Part shown: piece by piece, positions 10,971-21,277 of the stretch
Numbering within the stretch: position 1 is the stretch's first letter
How the letters are laid out: every line of letters starts with the position of its first letter
Origin: Anabaena sp. UHCC 0187
GTDB lineage: Bacteria; Cyanobacteriota; Cyanobacteriia; Cyanobacteriales; Nostocaceae
DNA length: 64,000 bases
Direction of reading: 5' to 3'
Assembly (NCBI RefSeq): GCF_009712035.1
Contig: NZ_VILB01000001.1
Location: 124,001-188,000 of the forward strand
The notes under the pieces: model-generated
Database searches by the model: none
What the model was told of the DNA's origin: nothing
The model's input: the letters and a program-made list of their open reading frames with translations, nothing else
Translations under genes and position numbers: made by a program

Positions 10971-11345
10971 CTACCAACTAAGAAGTGATCGCATTTGCTG
11001 TACCAAGTCCGGAGCTTTGAAGGGTTTCGTAATAACTCCAATAATGGCTAATTCCGTAAATAAATGCTTTTCAGTGCTTTGAGCTTTGGCAGTTAGGAAA
11101 ATGGTGGGTATAGATTGCAATACAGGATTTGTTTGCATCTGTTTAAATGTAGAGATTCCATCCATTTCTGGCATCATCACATCCAAAAGTATAGCATCGG
11201 GAAGTTCTGCCATCGCCATAGCTATTCCTTCCTGACCAGAAGCCGCAAGTAATACTTCCCATTGAGCAATAGCTTTGAGAGAAATCTGCACAATCTGCCG
11301 AATAGCTGGTTCATCATCAATAATTAAAATTCGCTTAGTTCCCAT
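10971..11345 (-). CDS. CheY-like response regulator (single receiver domain)
   Basis: 124 aa, a stand-alone receiver. The acidic pocket (IIDDEP), phosphoacceptor Asp in AILLDVMMPEMDG, Thr in IFLTAKA and Lys in ITKPFKAPD are all present. The start overlaps the end of the upstream histidine kinase gene by 11 bases, so it is probably the direct phosphate acceptor of that kinase. It has no output domain, so it must signal by protein contact. Confidence 0.92.
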   Translation of the reverse strand: MGTKRILIIDDEPAIRQIVQISLKAIAQWEVLLAASGQEGIAMAMAELPDAILLDVMMPEMDGISTFKQMQTNPVLQSIPTIFLTAKAQSTEKHLFTELAIIGVITKPFKAPDLVQQMRSLLSW

Positions 11346-14300
11346 TGCTAACCTCCTTAATTGGCAGTGTAAAGTAAAAAGTGCTACCCTCTCCTAAAAC
11401 ACTTTCTGCCCAAATACTACCTTCATGCTGTTCGACAATATTACGACAAATAGCCAGTCCTAAACCAGTTCCACCTTTAGAGCGGGAGTCAGAAGCATCA
11501 ACTTGCTGGAAACGATCAAAAATACTTTCCAGACTGTCATGAGGAATACCTCTTCCCTGATCTTTAACTGCAAAAAGTAAGTAGGGAGCGTGGGGAGAAT
11601 AATCTTCTCTTTCTTCTCTCCTGACAACTGACCACTGACCACTGACCACTGACTCTACAGTTAACCAAACATTTGCGCCACATGGAGAAAATTTAATAGC
11701 GTTACTGAGGAGATTAATTAATAGTTGCAATAGACGATCTGAGTCAGCATAAACTTGGTAAGATGGGGATGTAGCATGAAGGATGATACCTGCTTGAATT
11801 GCCATATCTTGCATTTGATCAATGGCAGTATTGATTAATTCAGCCGTGTTATAAACAGATTTTTCGAGACTGATTTTGCCCGATTCTAGTCTTTCCAAGT
11901 CCAGAATATCATTAACTAGACGGACTAGGCGATCTACACCTTCTGTGGCAATTTCGATAGTCGCTTCACCTTCTGGGGAATTGGGATCTATAATTTTGTC
12001 ATAGAGTAAACTCAACCCAGCTTGCATAGAAGTTAGTGGAGTTCGCAGTTCATGACTAACGATAGAAATAAACTCAGCTTTCATGCGTTCTAATTTGTAA
12101 CGCTCGGTAATGTCTTCACCAATGCTAATTGTCCCAATGGGATTTCCTTCTGCATTTCGTAATAGGGTATTACTCCAGGAGATGATCCTTTCTTCACCTG
12201 ATTTAGTGAAAATCGTATTTTGATAGTGAGGATGGAAATTTTTTTCTATTACTTCTTGAAAGCATATTTCTACTGAATCTTGTTGACTATCAGGCAGAAA
12301 ATTATTAAACCAGTTTTTGCCTAAAACTTCAGATTCAATGTAATTCGTGAGTTGCAAAAAGAAAGGATTAGCATAGTCCACATTACCATTGATATCTAAA
12401 CCAATCACTATTAACTGGACATTATCAAGTAGTGATTTCCAGCGACGATTTGATTCTTGAAGAGTGGCTTCATTTTGCTTTTGCTCAGTAATATCCCGAC
12501 AAATGGTAGATATATATTGTGTGTAATTCTTACCAAAAGTTTGAGCAATCACCACTTGAGAAATAGGAATTTCCCGCCCTTCATGGTTTAAAAAAGCTGT
12601 TTCTCCCACCCAAACACCATGTCGGACTGCGGCAGGAATGCCGTGTTTTTGGACAATTTCTAAAGCCCATTGGGGATACATATCAGCAATAGAAATGTGA
12701 TCAACTGGTGCATTGTCCGCTAAACCAAAAAGACGACGACCAGCTTTATTAATATATTCTGCTTTTTGCGTATCAAATCTAACTGTACCAATAATATCGG
12801 AAGTAGCTTCTATAATAGCAATCAGTTTTTCTCGCTCCATTTCTAGGCGTTTGCGCTCAGTTATTTCGATGACAATACCACCTATTGCTACTGAATTTCC
12901 CGTTTCTCCCAGAATTGGAAAATAAGATACAAGCCAATAACGAATTACTTTTGGTTGACTAGGAACAATACCGCTAATTTCTAAATTAGAAATTGCTTGT
13001 TTGGTATCCAGAATAGTCTGAAACAAAGGTACAACAGTTGGTGCAATATCTGGCAACAACTCTATCACCGATTTTCCTATATGTGCTTCAATAGAATAGC
13101 CATTGGTGTCTGCTAATGCTTGATTAATTTTTAAGAAATTTAGAGTGGTATCAAATATACACAAGCCTACATTTACTTGGCTGGCAGCATAGAAAAATCC
13201 ATCTAATAATTGTTCCCGATTTCTTAATTCTCGTTCCAATTTCTCTCGTTGCAACAGTTCTATTTGTAGTTTATCGTTAGCCTGAGAGAGTTGGGCTGTG
13301 CGTTCTGTAACTCGCGCTTCTAGTTGAATATTTAATTGTTGCAATTCTATTTCTATTTGTTTGCCTTGAGTAATATCTTCAGAGAAAATAATGATCCCAC
13401 AAATCTCATTGTTGTTATTATACCAAGGACGAACTTCCCAGCGTAACCATTGATTTACGCCATCTTTCCTCACAAATAAATCTTCCTCACATTTCTCAAT
13501 TGCACCAGCAAGACAACGTTGATGAATTTGTCGCCATCTGTCTGTAATTTCTGGGAATATCTGATAATGGGATTTACCAATTATGCTGGCAATAGACTCA
13601 AGTTGATAATCATTAATCCAGCGCTGACTGGCAATTACATAGTGCATATTCCGGTCAAGCATGGCAATACCCGCAGGTGCATATTTAGCAAACAATTCTA
13701 ATTGTTTTTCCCGTTCTTGTAGGGCTATTTCTGCTAATTTGCGCTCACTAATATCACGCATGATAGTAGAAGTGTATAAAATTTCTTGATCCACAGATTT
13801 ATGAGCAACAATCAGTTGAGATACGGGAATTTCTGAACCGTCTTGACGCAAAATTGCGGTTTCTCCCAACCAACTACCAGTTTCAATGGCGGTAGGTATG
13901 CCTTGATTTTGAATAATATCCAAAGCCCATTCGGGATGACTTTTAACCACTGTAAAATCCTGAATATCCGCAATTCCCATCATTTTCTTAGCAGCGGGAT
14001 TGAGCCAAATCACCTGTCCTTGGGGTGTGGCCATGCCTACAAAATCGGGAGTAGCTTCTAATATAGAGGTTAATCTTTGTCGTTGTGCTAGTTCGGTTTG
14101 TAGCTGTTCTATCAGTGATGCTTGTTGAATGGCAATACCTACCTGAATTGCCAATTGATTTATAAATTCTACTTCGGTGCTTGTCCATTGCCGGGGTGCT
14201 GTACACTCATGGGCAATCAGTAATCCCCAGAGGTGATCTTCTTGGATAATGGGAACAATCAAATTTGCTCGGATATCAAAATTTTGCAGAAATTGTTGAT

Positions 14301-15138
14301 AACATTCATTGATATCAAGCTCGGTGTATATATCATCAATAGTTTTGGTACGTCCTTGTTGATATAATTCCACCCAGCTTTCTCCAAAGCATTGATCTAT
14401 AACAATGCGATCTAAAATTGAAAATTTCTGATCTCCGACAGATTCTTTGACAACTAAGCCAGTACCATCAGGTTGAAATTGATAGATAATGATGCGATCG
14501 CTCTTGAGAATACTTCTAATTTCTGTAACTGTAGTATTGAGAATATCCTCAACATTCACACAATCACGAATAGAAAGTGCAGTGCGGCCAATTAATTGTT
14601 GTCGTTGTTGTTGCCATTCTTGCTCTTGAATCAGTTGGGTTTGGTGTAAAACATTGTTAATGGCTTGATGTAAATTTTCAGCAGTAATGCAGCTTTTTTC
14701 TAAATAATCCTGTGCGCCACTTTTGAATAAATCAACAACCACCTCTGTGTTATCTTGTCCCGTAATCATAATAACGGGAATTCTGTCTTTACCTGTCTGT
14801 TGCCGTAATTCCTGCAAAAATTCCAACCCATCCATATCGGGTAAGAAGTAGTCAATCAGCATCACATCTGGCATTTGCTGTTGACACCACAGTAAGGCAT
14901 CCTCACCATTATCAAACTCAATAATCTGGTAATTACGAAGTTGATTTTGGGTAAGATATCGCTGATAAGTGCCACAATCAGCCGTTGAATCATCCACCAG
15001 CAAAATTGTGTATTGTTTTTGTCCCTCTATACTTCTGCGCTTCTGCCATGCCGCCTGTCGCTTCAGTGCTGATACTTCTGCCCGCAAGGTTTGCAATTCA
15101 GTTATCAATTGTTGTCTAGTTTTAAAGTCATCTTCCAT
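11335..15138 (-). CDS. REC-GAF(candidate cyanobacteriochrome)-multi-PAS sensor histidine kinase
   Basis: 1,267 aa, soluble. An N-terminal coiled coil is followed by a receiver (43-165, phosphoacceptor D96). Next is a phytochrome-type GAF (about 185-345) with DQCF (C250), C279 followed by Tyr, and the motif LWGLLIAHECTAPRQW. That motif plus two Cys resembles DXCF cyanobacteriochromes. About five PAS segments follow (about 355-1020), then HisKA with SIVSHELRTPLTSMQ and an HATPase domain. The HATPase is interrupted by about 24 odd residues encoded by an STRR-containing insertion (11583-11653). The gene starts inside the end of the GGDEF frame and overlaps the CheY gene, forming one operon. Light sensing is an inference. 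Confidence 0.85.
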   Translation of the reverse strand: MEDDFKTRQQLITELQTLRAEVSALKRQAAWQKRRSIEGQKQYTILLVDDSTADCGTYQRYLTQNQLRNYQIIEFDNGEDALLWCQQQMPDVMLIDYFLPDMDGLEFLQELRQQTGKDRIPVIMITGQDNTEVVVDLFKSGAQDYLEKSCITAENLHQAINNVLHQTQLIQEQEWQQQRQQLIGRTALSIRDCVNVEDILNTTVTEIRSILKSDRIIIYQFQPDGTGLVVKESVGDQKFSILDRIVIDQCFGESWVELYQQGRTKTIDDIYTELDINECYQQFLQNFDIRANLIVPIIQEDHLWGLLIAHECTAPRQWTSTEVEFINQLAIQVGIAIQQASLIEQLQTELAQRQRLTSILEATPDFVGMATPQGQVIWLNPAAKKMMGIADIQDFTVVKSHPEWALDIIQNQGIPTAIETGSWLGETAILRQDGSEIPVSQLIVAHKSVDQEILYTSTIMRDISERKLAEIALQEREKQLELFAKYAPAGIAMLDRNMHYVIASQRWINDYQLESIASIIGKSHYQIFPEITDRWRQIHQRCLAGAIEKCEEDLFVRKDGVNQWLRWEVRPWYNNNNEICGIIIFSEDITQGKQIEIELQQLNIQLEARVTERTAQLSQANDKLQIELLQREKLERELRNREQLLDGFFYAASQVNVGLCIFDTTLNFLKINQALADTNGYSIEAHIGKSVIELLPDIAPTVVPLFQTILDTKQAISNLEISGIVPSQPKVIRYWLVSYFPILGETGNSVAIGGIVIEITERKRLEMEREKLIAIIEATSDIIGTVRFDTQKAEYINKAGRRLFGLADNAPVDHISIADMYPQWALEIVQKHGIPAAVRHGVWVGETAFLNHEGREIPISQVVIAQTFGKNYTQYISTICRDITEQKQNEATLQESNRRWKSLLDNVQLIVIGLDINGNVDYANPFFLQLTNYIESEVLGKNWFNNFLPDSQQDSVEICFQEVIEKNFHPHYQNTIFTKSGEERIISWSNTLLRNAEGNPIGTISIGEDITERYKLERMKAEFISIVSHELRTPLTSMQAGLSLLYDKIIDPNSPEGEATIEIATEGVDRLVRLVNDILDLERLESGKISLEKSVYNTAELINTAIDQMQDMAIQAGIILHATSPSYQVYADSDRLLQLLINLLSNAIKFSPCGANVWLTVESVVSGQWSVVRREEREDYSPHAPYLLFAVKDQGRGIPHDSLESIFDRFQQVDASDSRSKGGTGLGLAICRNIVEQHEGSIWAESVLGEGSTFYFTLPIKEVSNGN
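11622..11653 (+). repeat. STRR inside the kinase coding sequence, TGACCAC units
   Basis: One TGACAAC and three TGACCAC units in tandem, inside the histidine kinase ORF. On the coding strand they translate as part of SVVSGQWSVVR. Such repeats are normally intergenic in Nostocales; here the frame stays open. Confidence 0.85.
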
Positions 15139-17517
15139 ACAACTTCTCTCCTAAAGTTGCCGCACAAATCCGGTTTCGTCCTTGTGATTTAGCCTCGTAA
15201 AGTGCGATATCTGCTTTTTGATAAAGTGTTTGTATATCTTGTCCGTGATCTGGAATTTGAGCAATTCCCCCACTAAATGTGACCTGAAATCTAGTTCCAT
15301 CCAAGGATGTGAATGAATATTGACTAAATTGTTGAAGAAGCTGTGTTAATCTTCCGATTCCATCTTTTATCCCTGTTCCATACATTCCGACAACAAATTC
15401 TTCACCACCCCAACGACCAACTATATCTTCCTGTCTAAAGCATTGATTGAGAAGTTTACCAAACCAAAGTAGTTAAGAACACGGTCGCCCATTTCATGCC
15501 CATATTGATCATTTACAGATTTGAAATAATCTAAATCTAGCACTGCTAAACTAAAAAGTTGTTCTTGCCGTTGTGCTAACTGCAATAACCTCGTTAAATC
15601 TTGTAAAGCTTTTCGACGCAGATTTAATCCCGTGAGGACATCTATTTCTGTCAATCTCCACATTTTGCGTTGTTCTAACCGGGTTCGCACACGGGTTAGT
15701 AATTCCGTTGGCACAATGGGTTTAGTCAAAAAATCATCAGCACCAACGGTAAAACTACGCTGCATAGTTTCAATTTCAGTATGGGCGGATAAAAACAAGA
15801 TGGGCAAACGATTCCAGCGGGTATCACTGCGAACTACTTGACACAAATCAAACCCACTCCAAAAGATTGTGCTTTCTTGCCAATGCTGAGAAGAAACTGC
15901 TTTAAATTCAATATCCAAAATCAATAAATCAGGAACTGTTTGCTCTAGCACTTCCCAGAATTTATCCGGCTGATCTAGTAAAATAAGTTGATAACCAGAT
16001 GGTTCTAACAAAGTCCGGAGAAGATTTAGCAACCCTGGATCATCATCAATAATCAATAACTTAGCTACCGACTGATTGACTTGTTGGATTACTTGGGTTA
16101 GTGTCGCTAATACTTCAGTAGGAAGGATGGGTTTTTGCAAAAAGCATTGACTTCCTAAACGCGCGGCTTCTACCCGTTGGATCAAGGAATCCTCAGCAGT
16201 CAAGATGACAACGGGAATTTCTGGATACTGCTTATGGACTAATGCGAGTAAATCTAAACCATTTCCTGTGGAATCAGAAAAGTTGATATCTAACAAAATC
16301 ACATCATAGGAATGAATAGCTAAAAATTGCTGTGCTTGCTGGAGATTAACGGCAATTTCCCCTTGCAATCCCCAATTTACTGCTTCTATTGCTATCTGCT
16401 GGGCTAGAGTCAAGTCATGATCTACGATCAGTAAAGATGCTGAAATAATAGGGGCTGAAGGTAAATATTCTGCTTGCTGTTCACAGCCGTGGTGGGAAAC
16501 CTCCTGCTGTAACTGTGTCAGCAGTTGTCCCATTTGGTCAATTTCCGATGGTTGTAATTCTTGCTTTTGCTGGAGAAGTTGCTGAATCTGCCGAGAAATT
16601 TGGGAAGCTTGATCTAAACCAAAACAGCCCAAAGAACCTATGAGGGTATGTGCTTCTCGTTCCGCTTGCTGCTGCTGTGTGGGTGTGATAGTTCCGTTTT
16701 GTATCGCAGTCAAGGCTTCTTGAATGATAACTAAGCGATCGCTATAGGACTGACGATATTGTTCCCAGATCGCTTTTAGTTCCGACGCAACACCAGTAAC
16801 AGGGGTTGGTGCAGGGGTAATAACTTCCTGTTGTTTCAGCCGATACCCTTGTTTATAAATAGTCTCTAATATATCCGCCGCACCCGCTCGTTTCAGTTTT
16901 TGCCGCAAACCCTTAATATGTGCGCGAACTGCTCCATCACTAGGGAATTCTTCCGCTGTCCAGAGGCGATCTAGTAAGCGACTAATGCTAAAAATTTGCT
17001 CAGTATTTCGCAGAAATAATTCCAAGATTGCATATTCTTTTGCAGCCAGATAAATCGGCTTTTCTCGATATCTAACGTCACAACTATTCGGGTTGAGGCA
17101 CAAATCACCCCAAGTCAATAGAGGTTTTCTTTGTGATTGGTTGCGTCGTAATAATGCCCGAATTCTAGCTAATAACTCATCTAGATCAAAAGGTTTTGCT
17201 AGGTAATCATCTGCACCAGCATCCAAACCAATGACTTTATTCGTCACCGCATCTAATGCTGTCATTAATATAATTGGGGTGTCCCGATTGGGGTTGAGAG
17301 TAGAAGATTGATTAGTCCGCAGTTTTTTACAGAAACTAATACCATCTAACTTAGGTAACATTACATCTAAAATAATCAAGTCATAGGGATAAACTTCTGC
17401 TAAGTCCCATCCTGCTTGTCCATCTTCAGCTAAATCAAGCTGATAACGTTGTTTGTCCAATGTTATTTGTAGCAACTGACCTATGTTTTTATCATCTTCC
17501 ACACAAAGAATTTTCAC
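15128..17517 (-). pseudogene. REC-wHTH-HPt-REC-REC-GGDEF response regulator, GGDEF domain frameshifted
   Basis: The first frame (17517-15421, 698 aa) encodes a receiver (D51), an OmpR-type winged helix (about 135-235), an HPt domain (about 250-340, phospho-His in REAHTLIGSLG), two more receivers (about 365-480 and 485-610) and the first half of a GGDEF domain (LAVLDLDYFKSVNDQYGHE). The second half (IVGRWGGEEFVVGMYGTG onward) continues in another frame from about 15460 to 15128. The break is a 5-bp tandem duplication, CCAAACCAAA on the plus strand at 15459-15468; removing one copy restores GKLLNQCF between the halves. The regulator part may still work, but diguanylate cyclase activity should be lost unless the repeat slips. 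It lies in an operon with the downstream kinase. Confidence 0.88.
15459..15468 (+). repeat. 5-bp tandem duplication causing the GGDEF frameshift
   Basis: CCAAA is present twice in tandem. Deleting one copy joins the two halves of the GGDEF domain in one frame (YFG to KLLNQCFRQEDIVGRWGG). Confidence 0.85.
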
Positions 17518-17538
17518 ATTTGCTGATCCTGAATGAGT

Positions 17539-17940
17539 TCATCTGGTATGAATACTGGAAATCCTGATATTATCACTTTGTAGCCAATCAAGATACCAGT
17601 TTTCATGAATAGGAAGCCAGCGAGGATTAACTGCTTGCCCATGATACCAATCAAAAGTAACTAAACTGAAGGCAGCAGCAGATAAATCTTCGCACTGAGA
17701 AAAATCATGCTCAATCCACACTACAAAATTCGGATTTAGCTCAAATTCCTGGACTACCAGATTTGCCAGATTTTGCACATCTTGCATGGTCAAAAAACCT
17801 GTTTTTGCTTTGATCTTGGAAAATATGACTATTTGTATTTGTGGGTAAGGTGAGTATATAAGCAGTCGGTACTGGTGTTTTTCTGAACCAAATACTTTCT
17901 GAATCGCACTGTGAGATGAAATTTGATGAATAGATTGCAT
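17539..17940 (-). CDS. conserved hypothetical protein
   Basis: 133 aa, not recognised by function. No signal peptide or TM helix. The middle has TMQDVQNLANLVVQEFELNP and VVWIEHDFS, and the end is Trp-rich (DWYHGQAVNPRWLPIHENWY). It lies directly upstream of the large response regulator (21-base gap) and downstream of a broken zinc-ribbon gene, all on the minus strand. I believe it is a cyanobacteria-specific family, but that is memory rather than proof. Confidence 0.55.
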   Translation of the reverse strand: MQSIHQISSHSAIQKVFGSEKHQYRLLIYSPYPQIQIVIFSKIKAKTGFLTMQDVQNLANLVVQEFELNPNFVVWIEHDFSQCEDLSAAAFSLVTFDWYHGQAVNPRWLPIHENWYLDWLQSDNIRISSIHTR

Positions 17941-17979
17941 GATTTTTGACTTTTTGATATATATTCTCTAATGGCACAA

Positions 17980-18144
17980 TTAAACTAAAACGAAAGGGCG
18001 TTTTGGCAATGCCTGAAGGAGTGTATAAGGATTTTTTTGCTCTAGTACGGGCATTTCTTGCCAGCAACTGCGACAAAATCAATAAATATGATGTTGACGA
18101 AAGTTGCGAGTCATGGTGTCGGAACAGCAAGGACAGATATTCAT
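17980..18144 (-). pseudogene. small zinc-ribbon protein with an in-frame stop
   Basis: Reading from ATG at 18144 gives MNICPCCSDTMTRNFRQHHIY, then TGA (18079-18081), then FCRSCWQEMPVLEQ and on to TAA at 17980. The two CxxC pairs (CPCC and CRSC) fit a short zinc-ribbon protein that I recall as common in cyanobacteria, where Trp sits at the stop position (IYWFCxSCWQEMP). A TGG-to-TGA change would explain it. Intact, the product would be 54 aa. A sequencing error or read-through is possible. Confidence 0.6.
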
Positions 18145-18361
18145 AAAATTTTTGAAAGCTGGTAGAAAATTTATTTTGCCTCTGAATATTGGGAATAGAA
18201 GACTAGTGCCAACTTCAGATGCTTAGACAATAGGGAAAATTTATGAAATATTTGTGAATAGAGATTTGGTATTCTCAAGCCTTTACAGACAAATTTTTCA
18301 GTAAATCCTAAGTAATGATATTCCGCATCTGTCAAACAAAAAATTATTAGGAACATCAGGA

Positions 18362-21190
18362 ATGAATAAATTTACTTTATCTATCATTTTGTTTAATAGT
18401 CTATTCATTGGAGTAGAAACTGCTAACGCTCAATTATTAACCAATAATCACCGCAATTTAGGAAAAATAGAACCACAAAATTCTCAATATTTAAAATTAT
18501 CATCTTCCAAGATAGCAGTAATTGATCAAAATAATCAGGTAAAACAACAAAATTTTGTTTGGGTATTTAAGGATTTAAAGCAAGTTGGAAAACAACCATT
18601 TCTCCAAGTTAATAAGGAAACAGATAAACCGAAGACTGAACCCTATCCTAAACAATCTAGAGAAGATGAATTAGAAGATTTTGCTGAAGTTACTAAAGAT
18701 ACTCAAAAATCAGAGGGAATCTTTACTATTTATCGTCATAAGCATAAAAATAAAATCTATTTAGAAATCAAACCAGAACAACTCCAAAAAAACTTTCTAG
18801 CAAACTCAACTTTAGAATCTGGAATTGGGGAAAGAGGTATTTATAGTGGAATGCCATTACAAGACTTCTTATTCTATTTACAAAAGGTAGATAATCAAAT
18901 CCAGTTTGTGGTTCGTAATGTCAATTTTCGGACTCGTGAAGGAGATCCCCAAGCGAGATCAATAGCGAGATCATTTAGTGATTCTGTTCTGTACACTATT
19001 CCCATTAAAAGTATTCATGCACAACGCAAAACCATTCTGATTGATTTAGGTGATTTACTACTCACAGATTTAGCCGGATTATCTACTAATTTAGAATTAG
19101 CTGCCAGTCCAGAACAGGCTTATCTTGGTAATGCGAAAGTATTTCCCAGTAATTTAGAAATTGAGTCTATTTTCAATTTTGCTAATGCGGGCAAGAATTC
19201 GGATGTATTGCCCGATAGTCGCGGCTTTACCTTAAAAGTTCATTATAGTCTATCGGAATTACCACAAAGTAAATATCAACCTCGGTTAGCAGATGAACGG
19301 GTAGGTTATTTCCTCACAGCTTATCAAAATTTATCTAAAGATGAACAGAGAGATCCTTTCGTTCGTTATATTAATCGCTGGAATTTAGAAAAACAAGATC
19401 CTACAGCCGCAATTTCTCCACCGAAAAAACCAATTGTTTTTTGGATTGATAATGCCGTACCTCTAGAATATCGTCAGTCTATCAAAGAGGGGATTTTGAT
19501 GTGGAATCAAGCCTTTTTGAAAGCAGGATTCAAGGATGCAATTCAAGTGCAACAAATGCCTGATAATGCCACCTGGGATCCAGCAGATATTCGCTATAAT
19601 ACCATCCGTTGGATTAATACCGTAGATGGTTTTTTTGCCATGGGTCCATCCCGTGTTAATCCCTTGACAGGGGAAATTTTGGACGCAGATATTCTAGTTG
19701 ATGGTAGTTTTGTTCGCTTACTAAAAAACGATTATCGGCAAATGGTGCAACCTCAAAATACACAAACTCGCACTTCTTTGTCAGGATTGATCAATAATGG
19801 GCGTTTGTGTGGCAAAGGTAATCAGAAAAAACCCAAATCATTAGGCAATTTGTCTAAACTAGCGACAGATTATGATTTATGTTATGGCATGGAAGCATCT
19901 AATCAGTTGGCTTTTGGTTCTTTGTCCATGTCAATGTTAGGAAATACTACACCAACTCCAGAGCAGTTAAAAGATTATATCCATCAATATTTACGTTTAA
20001 TTATTACCCATGAAGTTGGTCATACTTTAGGTTTGCGGCATAATTTCCGGGGTAGTACCTTACTATCTCCAGAGGAGATGAATAATCCAGAAATTACGAG
20101 AACTAAAGGTTTAACAGCATCTGTCATGGATTATATTCCCCCAAACATTGCCCCTAATGGTGTCAAGCAGGGAGATTATTTTCCGAATATGGTGGGACTC
20201 TATGATGAATGGGCAATTCAATATGGTTATACTCCTAGTGAAGCAAAAACTACTATTGGAGAAAAGTCGTTTTTAGCAGCAATTGCGGGACAATCTAACC
20301 AACGAGAGTTAAGTTATGCTCCTGATGAGGATTTATCTAATAGTGATCCGACTGTGAATCCTTGGGATCATAGCAGTAATGTATTGGTTTATTCTCAGTC
20401 ACAATTGGCCAATGCGCGGCGGATGTGGGAACGATTAAATCAGGGATATACTATAGATGCAGAGAATTCTAGCGATGTAGAAGAGCGTTTCAATACCATC
20501 CTCAGAAATTATTTGCAGAATTTATACTATACCAGTAAATACATTGGTGGTCAGTCTTTTTACCGAGTTAAACCAAATGATACTAAAGGACAATTACCAT
20601 TTGTGCCTGTGCCGGTAGAACAACAGCGACAAGCATTAATGACCATGCAAAAGTATGTTTTTGCCGAAGATGCTTTGAAATTTCCTCCGGAATTACTGAA
20701 TAAATTAGTACCTTCGCGGTGGTTACATTGGGGGACAGAAATTCAACTAGGACGGTTAGATTATCCGATTCATGATTTAGTGTTGTTAATTCAGACTGCG
20801 GTGTTGCGAGATTTATTGGCAAGCGATCGCTTAACACGGATTAAGGATTTAGAATTAAAAAGTGCAACAGGAAAATCTCTCACCTTGCCAGAACTATTTG
20901 ATACTTTACAAACTGGGATTTGGTCGGAAGTTTTACAACCTAAAGGTAAAGTACAAATTTCCAGTCTGCGGAGAGGTTTACAACGGGAATATTTGGAAAT
21001 ACTGATGGGAATGGTGTTGAGAAAAGAAGCTGCTCCCGAAGATGCACGCACCTTAGCTTGGTATAAACTCAAGCAGTTAAATAGTAAATTGAGACGGGTG
21101 AATTCCCAAGATGAATATACTCAAGCCTTCTTACTAGAAACACGCGATCGCATTGAGAAAACTTTAAACGCACCATTAGTAGGAAATTAA
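18362..21190 (+). CDS. secreted zinc-dependent metalloprotease (DUF5117/M10-like)
   Basis: 942 aa. A signal peptide of about 23 residues ends in ETANA before Q. The central catalytic motif HEVGHTLGLRHNFRGS is the extended HExxHxxGxxH zinc site of the metzincin clan, with a downstream SVMDY Met-turn. The N-terminal 350 residues match the all-beta region of the family once called DUF5117/DUF5118, and the C-terminal third is helical. It is expected to be exported and to cut proteins outside the cytoplasmic membrane; the substrate is unknown. It is a single gene, convergent with the ferrochelatase-like gene downstream. Confidence 0.85.
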   Translation: MNKFTLSIILFNSLFIGVETANAQLLTNNHRNLGKIEPQNSQYLKLSSSKIAVIDQNNQVKQQNFVWVFKDLKQVGKQPFLQVNKETDKPKTEPYPKQSREDELEDFAEVTKDTQKSEGIFTIYRHKHKNKIYLEIKPEQLQKNFLANSTLESGIGERGIYSGMPLQDFLFYLQKVDNQIQFVVRNVNFRTREGDPQARSIARSFSDSVLYTIPIKSIHAQRKTILIDLGDLLLTDLAGLSTNLELAASPEQAYLGNAKVFPSNLEIESIFNFANAGKNSDVLPDSRGFTLKVHYSLSELPQSKYQPRLADERVGYFLTAYQNLSKDEQRDPFVRYINRWNLEKQDPTAAISPPKKPIVFWIDNAVPLEYRQSIKEGILMWNQAFLKAGFKDAIQVQQMPDNATWDPADIRYNTIRWINTVDGFFAMGPSRVNPLTGEILDADILVDGSFVRLLKNDYRQMVQPQNTQTRTSLSGLINNGRLCGKGNQKKPKSLGNLSKLATDYDLCYGMEASNQLAFGSLSMSMLGNTTPTPEQLKDYIHQYLRLIITHEVGHTLGLRHNFRGSTLLSPEEMNNPEITRTKGLTASVMDYIPPNIAPNGVKQGDYFPNMVGLYDEWAIQYGYTPSEAKTTIGEKSFLAAIAGQSNQRELSYAPDEDLSNSDPTVNPWDHSSNVLVYSQSQLANARRMWERLNQGYTIDAENSSDVEERFNTILRNYLQNLYYTSKYIGGQSFYRVKPNDTKGQLPFVPVPVEQQRQALMTMQKYVFAEDALKFPPELLNKLVPSRWLHWGTEIQLGRLDYPIHDLVLLIQTAVLRDLLASDRLTRIKDLELKSATGKSLTLPELFDTLQTGIWSEVLQPKGKVQISSLRRGLQREYLEILMGMVLRKEAAPEDARTLAWYKLKQLNSKLRRVNSQDEYTQAFLLETRDRIEKTLNAPLVGN

Positions 21191-21243
21191 CCTCTTTCCT
21201 CTGCGTCCTCTGCGCCTCTGCGGTTAGATAAATTCCAAAGTTT

Positions 21244-21266
21244 AGGGGCGCAGACCCTGCGCCCCT
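21244..21266. terminator. GC-rich hairpin between convergent genes
   Basis: AGGGGCGCAG and CTGCGCCCCT form a 10-bp perfect stem with a 3-base loop between the metalloprotease (+) and the ferrochelatase-like gene (-). It is likely a bidirectional terminator and belongs to a hairpin family scattered through cyanobacterial genomes. Confidence 0.6.
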
Positions 21267-21277
21267 ACAGATTCCTT

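Noticed and set aside
17741-18130. Minus-strand ORF of 129 aa
   Set aside because: Its sequence has no protein family look; the neighbouring frames hold the real 133-aa gene and the zinc-ribbon remnant.
18171-18356. Minus-strand ORF of 61 aa upstream of the metalloprotease
   Set aside because: No recognisable features; it lies in the likely promoter region of the plus-strand gene.
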